Shown: one piece after another, positions 50,557-60,407 of the stretch
How positions within the stretch are numbered: position 1 is the stretch's first letter
How the letters are laid out: the number at the start of each line of letters is the position of its first letter
Origin: Oceanicaulis sp.
Lineage (GTDB): Bacteria; Pseudomonadota; Alphaproteobacteria; Caulobacterales; Maricaulaceae
Assembly (NCBI GenBank): GCA_020832735.1
Contig: JAFIEB010000047.1
Coordinates: 1-64,000 of the forward strand
DNA length: 64,000 nt
Direction: 5' to 3'
The notes under the pieces: generated by a model
Seen by the model: only the letters and a program-made list of their open reading frames with translations
Databases searched by the model: none
Told to the model about the DNA's origin: nothing
Translations under genes and position numbers: made by a program

Positions 50557-51291
50557 CTAGCGCCGGAAATACTCGAAATTGTCTCCCCTCAGGCCGACAA
50601 AGCATCTTTGCGAGTAGCCATAACGCCGCAGCACGCCCAGCGCCTGCCGGGCGCCGGCTTCATTATCGCCGAAATCGATCCGGCGCGTGTTTTCGTTGAT
50701 GCGCCTGGTGCTGCCGAAGGGCGGGGTCGGATTTCCCAGCACCAGCTGCCAGCCGCCGCCAACGCGCCGGACAGCGGCGGTTTCAGCGCTGAAGGCCTGG
50801 CAGTACTCGCCTCTGAGCTGCCCCTCCGGGGCTTCCTGGCCTGCCAGATGATACGTCATGGGCGGATTGGGCCTGCCGATATAGCAGGTCCGCGTGAAGC
50901 CGTAGTGCTGAATGATCTCCAAAGTGCGGTTGGCCCGGGCCCGGGCATTCCCCAGATCCCACAGCCATCGATCCCCATCCACGATCTTCCAGCGTCCATC
51001 ACGGCGCGCCACCGCCAATCGGTCCGGACGCACCGGCAAACAATCCTCACGCTGAAGGACGGGAATCTCCAACGGCTGCACCGTCGGGCGTTGAACTTGC
51101 GGCAGCGGGCGCATGGCCTCTTGCTGAGCGCTCTGCAGCACAAACATTTGTCCGCTGCGCTCCTGATCACCGCCGGCGGCTTCAGGGTCGGCCCATGCCC
51201 CGGCTGCAAACGCCACGAAAGCTGTGGCGGTCACGCACAATATCCTGTGAACAAAAATGGCGCTTCTCCCTCTGTCGCGCGGCCATCTCAA
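50557..51291 (-). CDS. Exported hypothetical protein with two related repeats
   Basis: Signal peptide; repeat ending NRTLEIIQHYGFTRTCYIGRPNPPMTY / RQALGVLRRYGYSQRCFVGLRGDNFEYFRR. Confidence 0.6.
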   Translation of the reverse strand: MRWPRDRGRSAIFVHRILCVTATAFVAFAAGAWADPEAAGGDQERSGQMFVLQSAQQEAMRPLPQVQRPTVQPLEIPVLQREDCLPVRPDRLAVARRDGRWKIVDGDRWLWDLGNARARANRTLEIIQHYGFTRTCYIGRPNPPMTYHLAGQEAPEGQLRGEYCQAFSAETAAVRRVGGGWQLVLGNPTPPFGSTRRINENTRRIDFGDNEAGARQALGVLRRYGYSQRCFVGLRGDNFEYFRR

Positions 51292-51602
51292 GGACGTGAA
51301 CGGCCTTAAGTTAAAAGCTATTATGCGCTACATCTCCGAGTCAATCGCAAAGCGATTTATTGTTATTCCATGATGCTTGATGGGCTTTTTATTTGCCTGA
51401 CCTCTATTATCGGAGGTTGCGCTCCGCTAGATTTCAGCGCCGACAACTATACAGGGATGCAAGCCTGCGGGCGGGGTTTGCGCGGCCCGGTTCGCCCTCG
51501 ACAGGCTCAAGGCCCCGTCCCGTCGCCCGCGCGCCTCAACGCCGCAGGCCGGACACGCAAGCCCCATGGCGCCACGGCGCGTTTCGCCCTAAATCTGCGC
51601 TC

Positions 51603-52766
51603 ATGTCACAACCGCCCGCTCCGCCCGACCCCATCCCCCTCGCCCGCCGCCTGATCCAGGCGCCGTCGGTGACGCCCGCTGACGCCGGCGCGCTGGACGT
51701 GCTGGAAGGCGCGCTGACCGCGCTGGGCTTTGCCTGCACGCGCTATCCCTTTGGCGATGTGAACAATCTCTACGCAAGGCTGGGGACAGCCGAGCCGGTG
51801 TTCTGCTTTGCGGGTCATACAGACGTGGTGCCCCCCGGCCCCGATGCGGCCTGGACCCACCCGCCATTCGCCGCCGAGATCGCCGATGACCAGCTGTGGG
51901 GGCGCGGCGCGGCGGACATGAAGGGCGCGATCGCGGCCATGACCGCAGCGGTGGAGGCGTATCTCGCCCTCCACGGCGCGCCGAAGGGCTCCATCGCCTT
52001 CCTGATCACCGGCGACGAGGAAGGCCCGGCGATCAACGGCACGAAGAAGCTGCTGGAAGCCGTGCATGCCCGCGGCGAGCGCTTTGATCACTGCCTGGTG
52101 GGCGAGCCCACCAATCCTGCCCATGTCGGCGACACGATCAAAGTGGGCCGGCGCGGCTCGCTCAATGGCGTCATCACCGTGACCGGGCGTCAGGGCCATG
52201 TCGCCTATCCTGAACGCGCCGACAATCCGATCCCGCCCTTGCTGGCGCTATTGAACCGCCTCACCGCCCGGCGCCTGGATGACGGCGCGCCCCACTTCCA
52301 GCCCTCCAATCTGGAGGTGACCAGCATTGATGTGGGCAACGCGCCCCATAACGTGATCCCGGAAGCGGCCCGGGCGAAGCTCAACATTCGCTTTAACATC
52401 GCCCACCAGGGCGCTGATCTAAAAAGCTGGATCGAGGATGAAGCTGCTGCCGTGCGCGCCGGATTCAACGGCCGGATTGATCTGGACCTGACCGTCACCG
52501 GCGAGGCCTTCCTGACCGACCAGCCCGCCTTCACCGACCTGCTGAAAAGCGCCGTCATCGAGGTGACGGGCAAGGCGCCCGCGCTGACCACAGGCGGCGG
52601 CACGTCGGACGCGCGCTTCATCAAGGATTACTGCCCGGTGGCAGAATTCGGCCTTGTCGGCGCGACCATGCACCAGATCGACGAACGCGTGCCGGTGGCC
52701 GACATCACCCTGCTGGCCGCCATCTACACCCGCATTCTCGAGCGCTATTTCGAGGCTTTCGCCTGA
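51603..52766 (+). CDS. dapE: Succinyl-diaminopimelate desuccinylase
   Basis: [70 protein letters not shown]. Confidence 0.95.
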   Translation: MSQPPAPPDPIPLARRLIQAPSVTPADAGALDVLEGALTALGFACTRYPFGDVNNLYARLGTAEPVFCFAGHTDVVPPGPDAAWTHPPFAAEIADDQLWGRGAADMKGAIAAMTAAVEAYLALHGAPKGSIAFLITGDEEGPAINGTKKLLEAVHARGERFDHCLVGEPTNPAHVGDTIKVGRRGSLNGVITVTGRQGHVAYPERADNPIPPLLALLNRLTARRLDDGAPHFQPSNLEVTSIDVGNAPHNVIPEAARAKLNIRFNIAHQGADLKSWIEDEAAAVRAGFNGRIDLDLTVTGEAFLTDQPAFTDLLKSAVIEVTGKAPALTTGGGTSDARFIKDYCPVAEFGLVGATMHQIDERVPVADITLLAAIYTRILERYFEAFA

Positions 52767-53341
52767 TGCGCTCCATGCTGGCCGAGACGAATCTGCGCGT
52801 GCGCGGCGTGTTCGCCATGCTGGCTTTCCGCCCAGGCTGGCGCGGTCATTTCGATATCACGCCGCTGGGCGTCGGGCGCTCGTTCAACGGCGTCATCCTG
52901 GCCCTGCCGGCCTTCTATCTGATGGTGGCGGGCATCAATGCGCTGGTCAGCGCCAATCCGGCCCTCTACGGCCCGGATGCAGGCACCGGCTTTGGCGAAG
53001 CTGCACTCGCCTGGCTGCGCATCTGGGGGCTGTTCCCGCTCACCGCCTTCCTGACCGTCGCCATTCTCGGCATCCGCGAACGCCTGGGCGCCTGGGTGGC
53101 GGTGCATAACTGGGCGGTCTTCGTGCTGTTGCACATTCAGGCCCTGATATGGGTACTGCATCTGGCGGGCCTGGCCAACGCGGCCGCCGTTCAGGGCCTG
53201 CTCGGGATTTACGGGCTGGCGCGCTATTACGTGCACTGGCGCGTGGCCCATGGCGCGCTGGGCCTGCCGCCGGTGATGGCGGGGGCAGCAGCGGCCATCC
53301 CGCTGGTGATCGAAGCGATGGTGCTGGCGATGCTGGCTTAA
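52766..53341 (+). CDS. Predicted membrane protein
   Basis: 191 aa, several hydrophobic segments; overlaps the dapE stop. Confidence 0.65.
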   Translation: MRSMLAETNLRVRGVFAMLAFRPGWRGHFDITPLGVGRSFNGVILALPAFYLMVAGINALVSANPALYGPDAGTGFGEAALAWLRIWGLFPLTAFLTVAILGIRERLGAWVAVHNWAVFVLLHIQALIWVLHLAGLANAAAVQGLLGIYGLARYYVHWRVAHGALGLPPVMAGAAAAIPLVIEAMVLAMLA

Positions 53342-54078
53342 GCGTAGCGCACGAACGCCAGATACAGCCCGTCCGGCGGCGCCACGGGCCCGCAGCGCGT
53401 GCGGTCGGCGGCGGCCAGCGCACCGGCGAAATCGCCCACCGACCATTTGCCATTGCCCACCTCCACCAGCGAGCCGGTGATGGAACGCACCTGGCGGTGC
53501 AGGAAGCTGATCGCCTCCACATTGATGCGCACTTCCCCGTCCACTTCGCGCACGGCGATGGCGTCAATGGATTTGACCGGCGTCTCCGCCTGGCAGCGTG
53601 CATCGCGGAAGGTGGTGAAATCGTGCATCCCCACCAGCGACTGGGCCGCCTCATGCATCGCCGCCACGTCCAGCGCGCGCGGCGTGCGCCAGGCCCGGCC
53701 CGCCTCCAGCGCCAGGCGCGCGCGGCGCGGAATGATGCGATAGACATAGCCGCGCCTGACCGCCGAGAAGCGCGCGTGAAACCGGTCATCCACGCGCCGC
53801 GCCGACAGCACCGAGATCGGGTCGGGGCCCAGATAATGGTTCAGCGCATCGCGCACCTTGCCTGGCGCCAGATCCTTTTCCAGATCCACATGGGCGCTCT
53901 GGGCCAGCGCATGGACCCCTGAGTCTGTCCGCCCGGCGCCGTACACCTCGCGCGGCCCCCCGTCGAGCGCCGCCATAGCCCGCTCCAGCGCCGCCTGAAC
54001 CGACGGGCCGTTATCCTGACGCTGCCAGCCCACAAAGGGCCGGCCGTCATATTCTATGGTGAGGTGATAGCGCGGCAT
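53338..54078 (-). CDS. truA: tRNA pseudouridine(38-40) synthase
   Basis: YHLTIEYDGRPFVGWQRQDNGPSVQAALERA; YGAGRTDSGVHALAQ. Confidence 0.95.
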   Translation of the reverse strand: MPRYHLTIEYDGRPFVGWQRQDNGPSVQAALERAMAALDGGPREVYGAGRTDSGVHALAQSAHVDLEKDLAPGKVRDALNHYLGPDPISVLSARRVDDRFHARFSAVRRGYVYRIIPRRARLALEAGRAWRTPRALDVAAMHEAAQSLVGMHDFTTFRDARCQAETPVKSIDAIAVREVDGEVRINVEAISFLHRQVRSITGSLVEVGNGKWSVGDFAGALAAADRTRCGPVAPPDGLYLAFVRYA

Positions 54079-54079
54079 G

Positions 54080-55012
54080 TCAGCTCAACCGCGTTCCGGC
54101 CGGCACAGCTGTCCCGCGCAGGAACTCATCCGCCTCCATCACGCCCCGGCCCTCGCGCTGCAGCCGGGTCAGGCGCACCGCGCCGCGCCCGCAGGCGATC
54201 AGCAGGCGGTCATCCAGCACCGCGCCAGGCTCGCCCTCGCCGCGTTCGGGAACAGCGAAATGGACCTTCACCCGCACCTCGCCCTTCGCGCCCGGCAGCG
54301 CGAACCAGGCGCCGGGAAACGGCGACAGGCCGCGAATCATGTCGGCGATCTCGCCAGCCGGGCGCGCCCAGTCGATCCGGGCCTCCTCGCGCGTGATCTT
54401 GCGCGCGTAGGTGACGCCATCCTCAGACTGCGGCGCAGCGCTCAAAGAGCCGCGCTCCAGCGCCGCCAGCGTGCGCGGCCACAGCATCGCGCCCACCTGC
54501 ATCAACCGGTCGTGCAACGATCCGGCGGTGTCGGTCTCATATATCGGCACGGTCTCGCTCATCAGGACCGGCCCGGTATCGAGCCCGGCCTCCATCTGCA
54601 TGATCTGCACGCCGGTCATCTCGTCGCCAGCCATGATGGCGCGCTGGATCGGCGCCGCTCCGCGCCAGCGCGGCAGCAGCGAAGCATGCAGGTTGAGGCA
54701 GCCCAGATGCGGCGCATCCAGCGCGCGCCGGGGCAATATCTGGCCATAGGCCACCACGCACGCCGCATCGAGATCGAGCGCCTCGAACGCCGCCAGCACG
54801 TCACCGTCACGGAAGCTGTCTGGCGTAAAGACCGGCAATCCCAGCTGCTCTGCCAGCTCATGCACCGGCGTCTTCGCGCTCGCCTGGCCGCGCCCGCGCG
54901 GGCGCTCGGGCTGGGTGTAGACCGCCACGATTTCGTGGCCCGCCCCGGCGATTTCCGCCAGGGAGGCGGCGGCGAAGGCGGGCGTTCCCATGAAGGCGAG
55001 GCGAAGGCTCAT
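54080..55012 (-). CDS. fmt: Methionyl-tRNA formyltransferase
   Basis: [46 protein letters not shown]. Confidence 0.95.
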   Translation of the reverse strand: MSLRLAFMGTPAFAAASLAEIAGAGHEIVAVYTQPERPRGRGQASAKTPVHELAEQLGLPVFTPDSFRDGDVLAAFEALDLDAACVVAYGQILPRRALDAPHLGCLNLHASLLPRWRGAAPIQRAIMAGDEMTGVQIMQMEAGLDTGPVLMSETVPIYETDTAGSLHDRLMQVGAMLWPRTLAALERGSLSAAPQSEDGVTYARKITREEARIDWARPAGEIADMIRGLSPFPGAWFALPGAKGEVRVKVHFAVPERGEGEPGAVLDDRLLIACGRGAVRLTRLQREGRGVMEADEFLRGTAVPAGTRLS

Positions 55013-55203
55013 ATTTCTCGGTATCGCTCTGTCTGGCAGGTCGCCGAACTGATAGCCGCGCGCGCGGCCTTTGGCCACCGGATGGGGCGAGACGTACTGC
55101 GCCCAACGCCTGGCCGTTCGTTCCTGCTCTCATTCGCCACCGTCGGCACTTGTGCCAACATGACGGATTTGGCAATGTTCCGGAAAGCAACGAGGGGAAC
55201 ATC

Positions 55204-56298
55204 ATGTCACTGATCCGGCCTGCCGCCGCCGCCGCCTTAATCATCGCCGCACCCATAGCCGCGCATGCATTGTATAATTCAGAGAACGACACCCAAACTC
55301 CGGTTGTTTCATCTTCTTATTTTGAAAATCACACAACCGGCGCGGCGAAAAGCCTGTCGGGCGCACTGACCCAGCCTGATTTCACTTTACAGCCAACTTA
55401 CGGAACGGTGTCGCTCCGGTCGGGTTTCACACCGGACCCCCATGTCGTTGACATTGCGGCGGGTGGTGAAGTTCAGGCGCGGCGTGCGCTGGAAGGCTAC
55501 ACGATCGGGCACGCAGGCGACCGGCGGTGCCGGGGACATATCCACGAAGCGCCCGATTTGCGCCTGCGCTTCGAAGCCGGCCGGACGCTGCCACTGATCA
55601 TCCGGGCCAATGCCGAGTTTGATACCACGCTGGTGGTCAATGGTCCCGACGGCACGTGGTATTGTGACGACGATAGCGGTCCGGGCGTGCAGGCCGAACT
55701 CCATTGGGACAATCCGCAATCGGGTCAGTACGATATCTGGGTCGGCGCCTTCACGTCGGCGCGCAATTTCGATCCTGCGGTTATCGAGATCTCCGAACTG
55801 GCGCGCAGCGGCGGTTCCGGCGGCGGAGGATTTGGCGGCGGGTTTGGCGGCGGCTCGGCCAGCGGCCTGGACTTCACACGGCCGGCCCTGAACGGCGTCA
55901 TCAGCCTGCAGACCGGCTTCACGCCGGATCCGCGTACGGTCAATGTGACCGCGCGCAGCCAGGTCTCTGTCTCAAGTGCGTTATCCAACGCCAATGTGGG
56001 CAATACCGGCGATGGCCGCTGCCGCGGGCACACCGGCCAAGCGCCTGACCTGTCCGTCCAGTATACGGCGGGCGACTTCTTCCCCCTGGTCGTGCGCGCC
56101 ATCGCCAGCTACGACACCACGCTGGTGGTCAACGCGCCGGACGGCAGCTGGCACTGCGACGACGATAGCGGCCAGGGCGTGCAGGCCGAGCTGGTGTTCG
56201 ACCGGCCGCGCAGCGGACGCTACGATATCTGGTTCGGCAGCTTCTCATCCAACCGTGACGGGCAGCGCGGCCGGATCGAGATTTCAGAACTCGACTGA
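55204..56298 (+). CDS. Exported protein with two tandem copies of a ~120-aa domain joined by a Gly-rich linker
   Basis: Signal peptide; SLRSGFTPDP..CRGHIHEAPD..DTTLVVNGPDGTWYCDDDSGPGVQAEL..SGQYDIWVGAF repeated; linker GGSGGGGFGGGFGGGSASG. Confidence 0.7.
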   Translation: MSLIRPAAAAALIIAAPIAAHALYNSENDTQTPVVSSSYFENHTTGAAKSLSGALTQPDFTLQPTYGTVSLRSGFTPDPHVVDIAAGGEVQARRALEGYTIGHAGDRRCRGHIHEAPDLRLRFEAGRTLPLIIRANAEFDTTLVVNGPDGTWYCDDDSGPGVQAELHWDNPQSGQYDIWVGAFTSARNFDPAVIEISELARSGGSGGGGFGGGFGGGSASGLDFTRPALNGVISLQTGFTPDPRTVNVTARSQVSVSSALSNANVGNTGDGRCRGHTGQAPDLSVQYTAGDFFPLVVRAIASYDTTLVVNAPDGSWHCDDDSGQGVQAELVFDRPRSGRYDIWFGSFSSNRDGQRGRIEISELD

Positions 56299-56334
56299 GC
56301 CCGGCCGGGCGTCTCGCCCGGATGGGAGACTTTG

Positions 56335-56365
56335 GAGCCGGGCGCACGACACGTGCGTCCGGCTC
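56335..56365 (+). terminator. Hairpin terminator-like structure after the 55204..56298 gene
   Basis: GAGCCGG-G-CGCACG-ACA-CGTGCG-T-CCGGCTC: 14-bp stem with one G-T pair. Confidence 0.5.
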
Positions 56366-56460
56366 TGTACGTTTGGGCCAGGCGTTTCCCCCCTCAGCCT
56401 TGACGCAGGCGCGTCCGGGCGGCCAACTGTCGCCTTCATGTCTCGGGGAGGGGCTCCATC

Positions 56461-58563
56461 GTGATTCATCTCATTGCAATGGCCGGCGCGGCTGTTTCGC
56501 TCATGGCTGCGGCCCAGGACGCGCCTGATCTGCCGGCTTCACCGGAAATCGCCCCAGTTACACCGTATGAGGACCCGATTTCACCAGATGAAACGGGGTT
56601 TGAACCAGATGAAAGCGGGGTCAATCCCCGCCTCACCCCCCTCGTCTGTCCCTTCAAGGGCGAGATCGAGTATGAGCCCGGCGAGATCAGCTGCGGCGTG
56701 ATCACCGTCCCTGAAAACCGCGAGCGGGCCGGTACGCGCCTGATTCAGCTGCACTATGTGCGCATCGCCCCCACCGGTGAGGACGAGAGCGAGCACCGCG
56801 AGGACCCGGTCATCTACCTCACCGGCGGCCCCGGCGTGGGCGTGGACGCCTATGTGGGCCGTCTCAAGGACCACCCCGTCGCCGAGACGCGCGCGCTCTA
56901 CATACTGGAACAGCGCGGCATTGGCGCCAGCACGTCTTTCTGCCTGCAATTCAATGCGATAGACCCCGGACTTAATGCGGCGCGCGATCTTGATGAAATG
57001 TCGATCGCCAATGCCGAGCGCACCGCGCTGTGCTTCCGCGAGGCCGCCGAGCAGGGGATAGACCTTTCCGGCTACAACACGGTGGAGAACGCCCGCGACG
57101 TGCGCGCCCTGCGCGAGGCGCTGGGCTATGAGGCCTGGAATGTCTGGGGCATTTCCTACGGCTCGCATCTCGGCCAGATGCTGCTGCGCACCGATCCCGA
57201 CGGCGTGCGCGCCCTGGTGCTGGACGCCATCGTCCCCAACGATCTGGCGGGACTGTTTGATTGGACACGGATTTTCGACACGCTGGTGGCGAATTTCACC
57301 GGCGATTGCTCCGGCGCGAAAGCGTGCGACGACCTTGAAGCGCGCCTGTTCGCCGCCATGGATAGCCTGCGCGACGACCCGGTCATCCTGCCCGCCGCCG
57401 ACAGCGAAATGGCCCCCGGCGGAGAGGTGTGGCTGCCGCCCGCCCTTTTGGTCTATCTGCCCTTCTCACTAGCCTATGAGGAGGCGACCTATCCCTTCAT
57501 CCCGGCAGTGATGTCCAACCTCTCCGACGCCCTCACCCGGCGGGACCAAGTGGTGCTCGACGGCCTGGCGGTCGCCTTGTCCGGCGGCATGGGGCCAGGC
57601 GGCGGGATGTCTATGTCGCCTGGCATGTCGGCGGCCGTGCAGTGCAATGACGGCTATGTGCAGGGCGAGTTGGCCGCCGCCGAGGCCAGCGCCGGCAGCC
57701 GCTGGCATGGCCTGGTGGTGTCGCTCCCCGGCGCCCAGCGCGCCGTTCAAGTGTGTGAAGAGGCTGGGCTTTCCCCGCGTCCGCGCGATGAGTACGCGCT
57801 GGTCCAGAGCGATGTGCCGACCCTGATCGTGAACGGCGCGTGGGATCCGATCACCCCGCCCTCGCTGGCGGTCTACATCCATGGAGCCATGCCCGGCACG
57901 CGCTATGTGGAAGTGCCCTATGCCGGTCACGGCCCCACCCGCTCCATGCCCGAATGCAGCGCCCAGGTGATGCGCGACTTCTTTGATACGCGCGATCTCG
58001 ACGGCCTCGACGCATCCTGCCTGGAAGAAGGCCCCGGCGCGCCGGCCTATGAGGATCTGGTCTGGAGCACGGCCCTGTATCGCGCCCTCGCGCGCACGCC
58101 GGACGCGCCCGGGTCCTTTACCGCGCCGGCGATCTGGGCGGGCCTGCCCATGCTGATCCTGCTGCTGGGCGTCCTGATCATCCCGCTTGCCGTCATCGCC
58201 CGCATGATCGACCGGCGCCCGGCGGCCGAGCTTGGCGCCCTGACCGGCGGCGCCCGCCTGACCGCCTGGCTGGCCGGGCTCAGCGCCCTGACCGGAGCGG
58301 GCCTGATCGGCGCGGGCGCGGCGCGACTGGCCGAAGACGCCGACGCCGCCCTGATCGCCGGATTCGCCGCGCCAGCAGGCGCGGGGATGTGGCTGTTGCT
58401 GGCCTCCGGGCTTCTGGGGCTGGCCAGCCTTGGCCTCCTGGCGCGCACGGTTCTGACCGGCGACCGGGTGCGGGTCGGCTCGCTGACCGGCCTGTTTGCC
58501 ATGGGCGCAAGCGCGCTTGCGGTCACCGCCTTCGCCCTGGCCTGGGACCTGACCCCGTTCTAG
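56461..58563 (+). CDS. Alpha/beta hydrolase (TAP-like/proline iminopeptidase-like) with C-terminal multi-TM region
   Basis: YLTGGPGVGVDAY; VWGISYGSHLGQMLLR nucleophile elbow; TLIVNGAWDPITPP; four hydrophobic segments at C-terminus; GTG start. Confidence 0.8.
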   Translation: MIHLIAMAGAAVSLMAAAQDAPDLPASPEIAPVTPYEDPISPDETGFEPDESGVNPRLTPLVCPFKGEIEYEPGEISCGVITVPENRERAGTRLIQLHYVRIAPTGEDESEHREDPVIYLTGGPGVGVDAYVGRLKDHPVAETRALYILEQRGIGASTSFCLQFNAIDPGLNAARDLDEMSIANAERTALCFREAAEQGIDLSGYNTVENARDVRALREALGYEAWNVWGISYGSHLGQMLLRTDPDGVRALVLDAIVPNDLAGLFDWTRIFDTLVANFTGDCSGAKACDDLEARLFAAMDSLRDDPVILPAADSEMAPGGEVWLPPALLVYLPFSLAYEEATYPFIPAVMSNLSDALTRRDQVVLDGLAVALSGGMGPGGGMSMSPGMSAAVQCNDGYVQGELAAAEASAGSRWHGLVVSLPGAQRAVQVCEEAGLSPRPRDEYALVQSDVPTLIVNGAWDPITPPSLAVYIHGAMPGTRYVEVPYAGHGPTRSMPECSAQVMRDFFDTRDLDGLDASCLEEGPGAPAYEDLVWSTALYRALARTPDAPGSFTAPAIWAGLPMLILLLGVLIIPLAVIARMIDRRPAAELGALTGGARLTAWLAGLSALTGAGLIGAGAARLAEDADAALIAGFAAPAGAGMWLLLASGLLGLASLGLLARTVLTGDRVRVGSLTGLFAMGASALAVTAFALAWDLTPF

Positions 58564-58570
58564 CGCGGGA

Positions 58571-59332
58571 TCAGGCCTCACTCAGGCCGGTTGAGGTCCC
58601 AGTCATAGGCATGGCGAACAATGCGCGGATTGGCCGAGATCGCTGCGCCAGCTCCGGCTCGGCGTAGGCGAGCAGGTGCGCGATGACCCCTGAATCATCG
58701 CCGCCAAAATCCTCCTGATACCATTTGTAGATCCGTGAAATGACGAGACCCTGATCGGTAACGGTGACGCCGCGCGGATGGTTCACATAGGCGCGGGCGG
58801 CGGCGTCCAGGTCCTCATCCAGAGTATGCGCCCGCCAGGCGCGGGTGCGGATGTCCGGACAGCCGATGGAGGCGCAATTGACCGCGTAGTGCACCAGCGC
58901 CGCCTCGAATTGCGGGCGCATGATTGCATGCTCGATGTCATCGAGCGACAGCGCTATGCCCTCCACCGTCACCCGTTCGGCGCCCCAGGGCCCGATGGAG
59001 AACAGGGTCGGCCGCACCTGCCGGATCGACCGCGACGGGTTTTCGTCCACGATCAGCCGCACGGTCACGGCATTGTAAAGATTGGCCCAAAACGCAAATT
59101 GCGCGTCAGGCTCCTGAGCGCTCACCTCCATCGCCTCCAGCCTGGCGATATACGCCTCCAGCGCCGTGCGGTCCGTTTCATCCCCGCGCAGCCGGTCATA
59201 ATCGAAGCGCTCCACCCCGTCCGGACCGGGCGTCACATAGGCGCCCAGAATCCGGTCCCAGGGGGCGTGGACATCATCGGCCAGGGCCGGCGCGGTCATG
59301 AACAGGGCCATCATAAGGGCGATCAGGCGCAT
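58571..59332 (-). CDS. DUF547 domain-containing exported protein
   Basis: Signal peptide; QFAFWANLYNAVTVRLIVDENP; FEAALVHYAVNCASIGCPDIR. Confidence 0.8.
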   Translation of the reverse strand: MRLIALMMALFMTAPALADDVHAPWDRILGAYVTPGPDGVERFDYDRLRGDETDRTALEAYIARLEAMEVSAQEPDAQFAFWANLYNAVTVRLIVDENPSRSIRQVRPTLFSIGPWGAERVTVEGIALSLDDIEHAIMRPQFEAALVHYAVNCASIGCPDIRTRAWRAHTLDEDLDAAARAYVNHPRGVTVTDQGLVISRIYKWYQEDFGGDDSGVIAHLLAYAEPELAQRSRPIRALFAMPMTGTSTGLSEA

Positions 59333-59461
59333 GGGGTCTCCAGTCTGCCGGGCCATCACCCCGAAGATAGGACGTCAACCGCCCTTCGGTCTTGCCAGAG
59401 CGCGCAATCTCGCCAGTTTGTGCATCAGGCTCACGCCCCCGGCATAGCGAGGGACCCCGTC

Positions 59462-60334
59462 ATGACCGACCCTGTCCGGCGAAGCATCGCCCTGCCCGGC
59501 GGCGAGATCGCCGTGCTCGCCTGGCCGGCGCCGGAGCGCCCGCGCCTGCTCGCCGCCCATGGCAACGGCCTTAACGCCATGAGCCTGAAAGCCATGCTCG
59601 GCCCGCTGGCGGGCCGGTTCGACATCGTGGCGGCTGATCTGCGCGGCCATGGCCGGACGACCCTGCCCGCCAATCCTGAAACTCACCACAGCTGGGAGAC
59701 TTACGCGAGAGACCTGCAGCAGCTGATGCAGACTCTGGACCGGCCTGCCGATCTCCTCGCTGGCCACTCGATGGGCGCGGTGAGCCTGTTGCTGGCGGCC
59801 GGGGCCATGGACGATCCGCCCCCACTGGCTCTGATCGAGCCGGTGGTGCTGGCGCCATATATCTACTGGGCCGCGCACACGCCGGCCTGGCCGGTGTTCC
59901 GCGCCCGCATCGGCCTGGGCGACCGCGCCCGGCGGCGCACCAATGCCTGGCCCTCGCGCAAGGCGGCTCTGGACCGCTACAGCGCCAAGGCGCCGTTTGA
60001 CGCCTGGGCGCCGGGCGTCCTGGAGGACTATCTCGAAGACGGGCTGACCGAGCGCGCGGATAGCTGGCGCCTGGCATGCGACCCGGCCTGGGAGGGCGCC
60101 AATTTCGAAGCCTGCCGCCATGATCTGATGGCCGCGGCGCGGCGCGCGGGAAGCCGCCTGCACGTGCTCAAGGCCGCCCGGGGCTCCACCGTGATCAATG
60201 CGCGCGGGCTGGAGCGGCGCGGCGCACGGATCAGCACGCTCGACGCCGTCAGCCATCTGGCCCCCATGGAGGCGCCCGCCCGCTGCGCCAGCTGGATCGC
60301 TGATGTCGCCCGGAGCGAAGGCGTTCTGGACTGA
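59462..60334 (+). CDS. Alpha/beta hydrolase
   Basis: RLLAAHGNGLNAMSLKAML; LLAGHSMGAVSLLLAAG. Confidence 0.8.
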   Translation: MTDPVRRSIALPGGEIAVLAWPAPERPRLLAAHGNGLNAMSLKAMLGPLAGRFDIVAADLRGHGRTTLPANPETHHSWETYARDLQQLMQTLDRPADLLAGHSMGAVSLLLAAGAMDDPPPLALIEPVVLAPYIYWAAHTPAWPVFRARIGLGDRARRRTNAWPSRKAALDRYSAKAPFDAWAPGVLEDYLEDGLTERADSWRLACDPAWEGANFEACRHDLMAAARRAGSRLHVLKAARGSTVINARGLERRGARISTLDAVSHLAPMEAPARCASWIADVARSEGVLD

Positions 60335-60407
60335 GGCGCCGGACGGCGGGGAGGCTCCGGCATGGCCCGCCGCCTGCGCCGATCCCGGGCTATTGGCTGG
60401 TGGGGAT

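Noticed and set aside
51344-51358. Short inverted repeat AATCGC-AAA-GCGATT in the dapE upstream intergenic region
   Set aside because: Only 6-bp arms and a single copy; not enough to call an operator.
51370-51654. 94-aa ORF with lipoprotein-like start ([19 protein letters not shown])
   Set aside because: C-terminal part is low complexity and overlaps the dapE start; could be a relic but support is weak.
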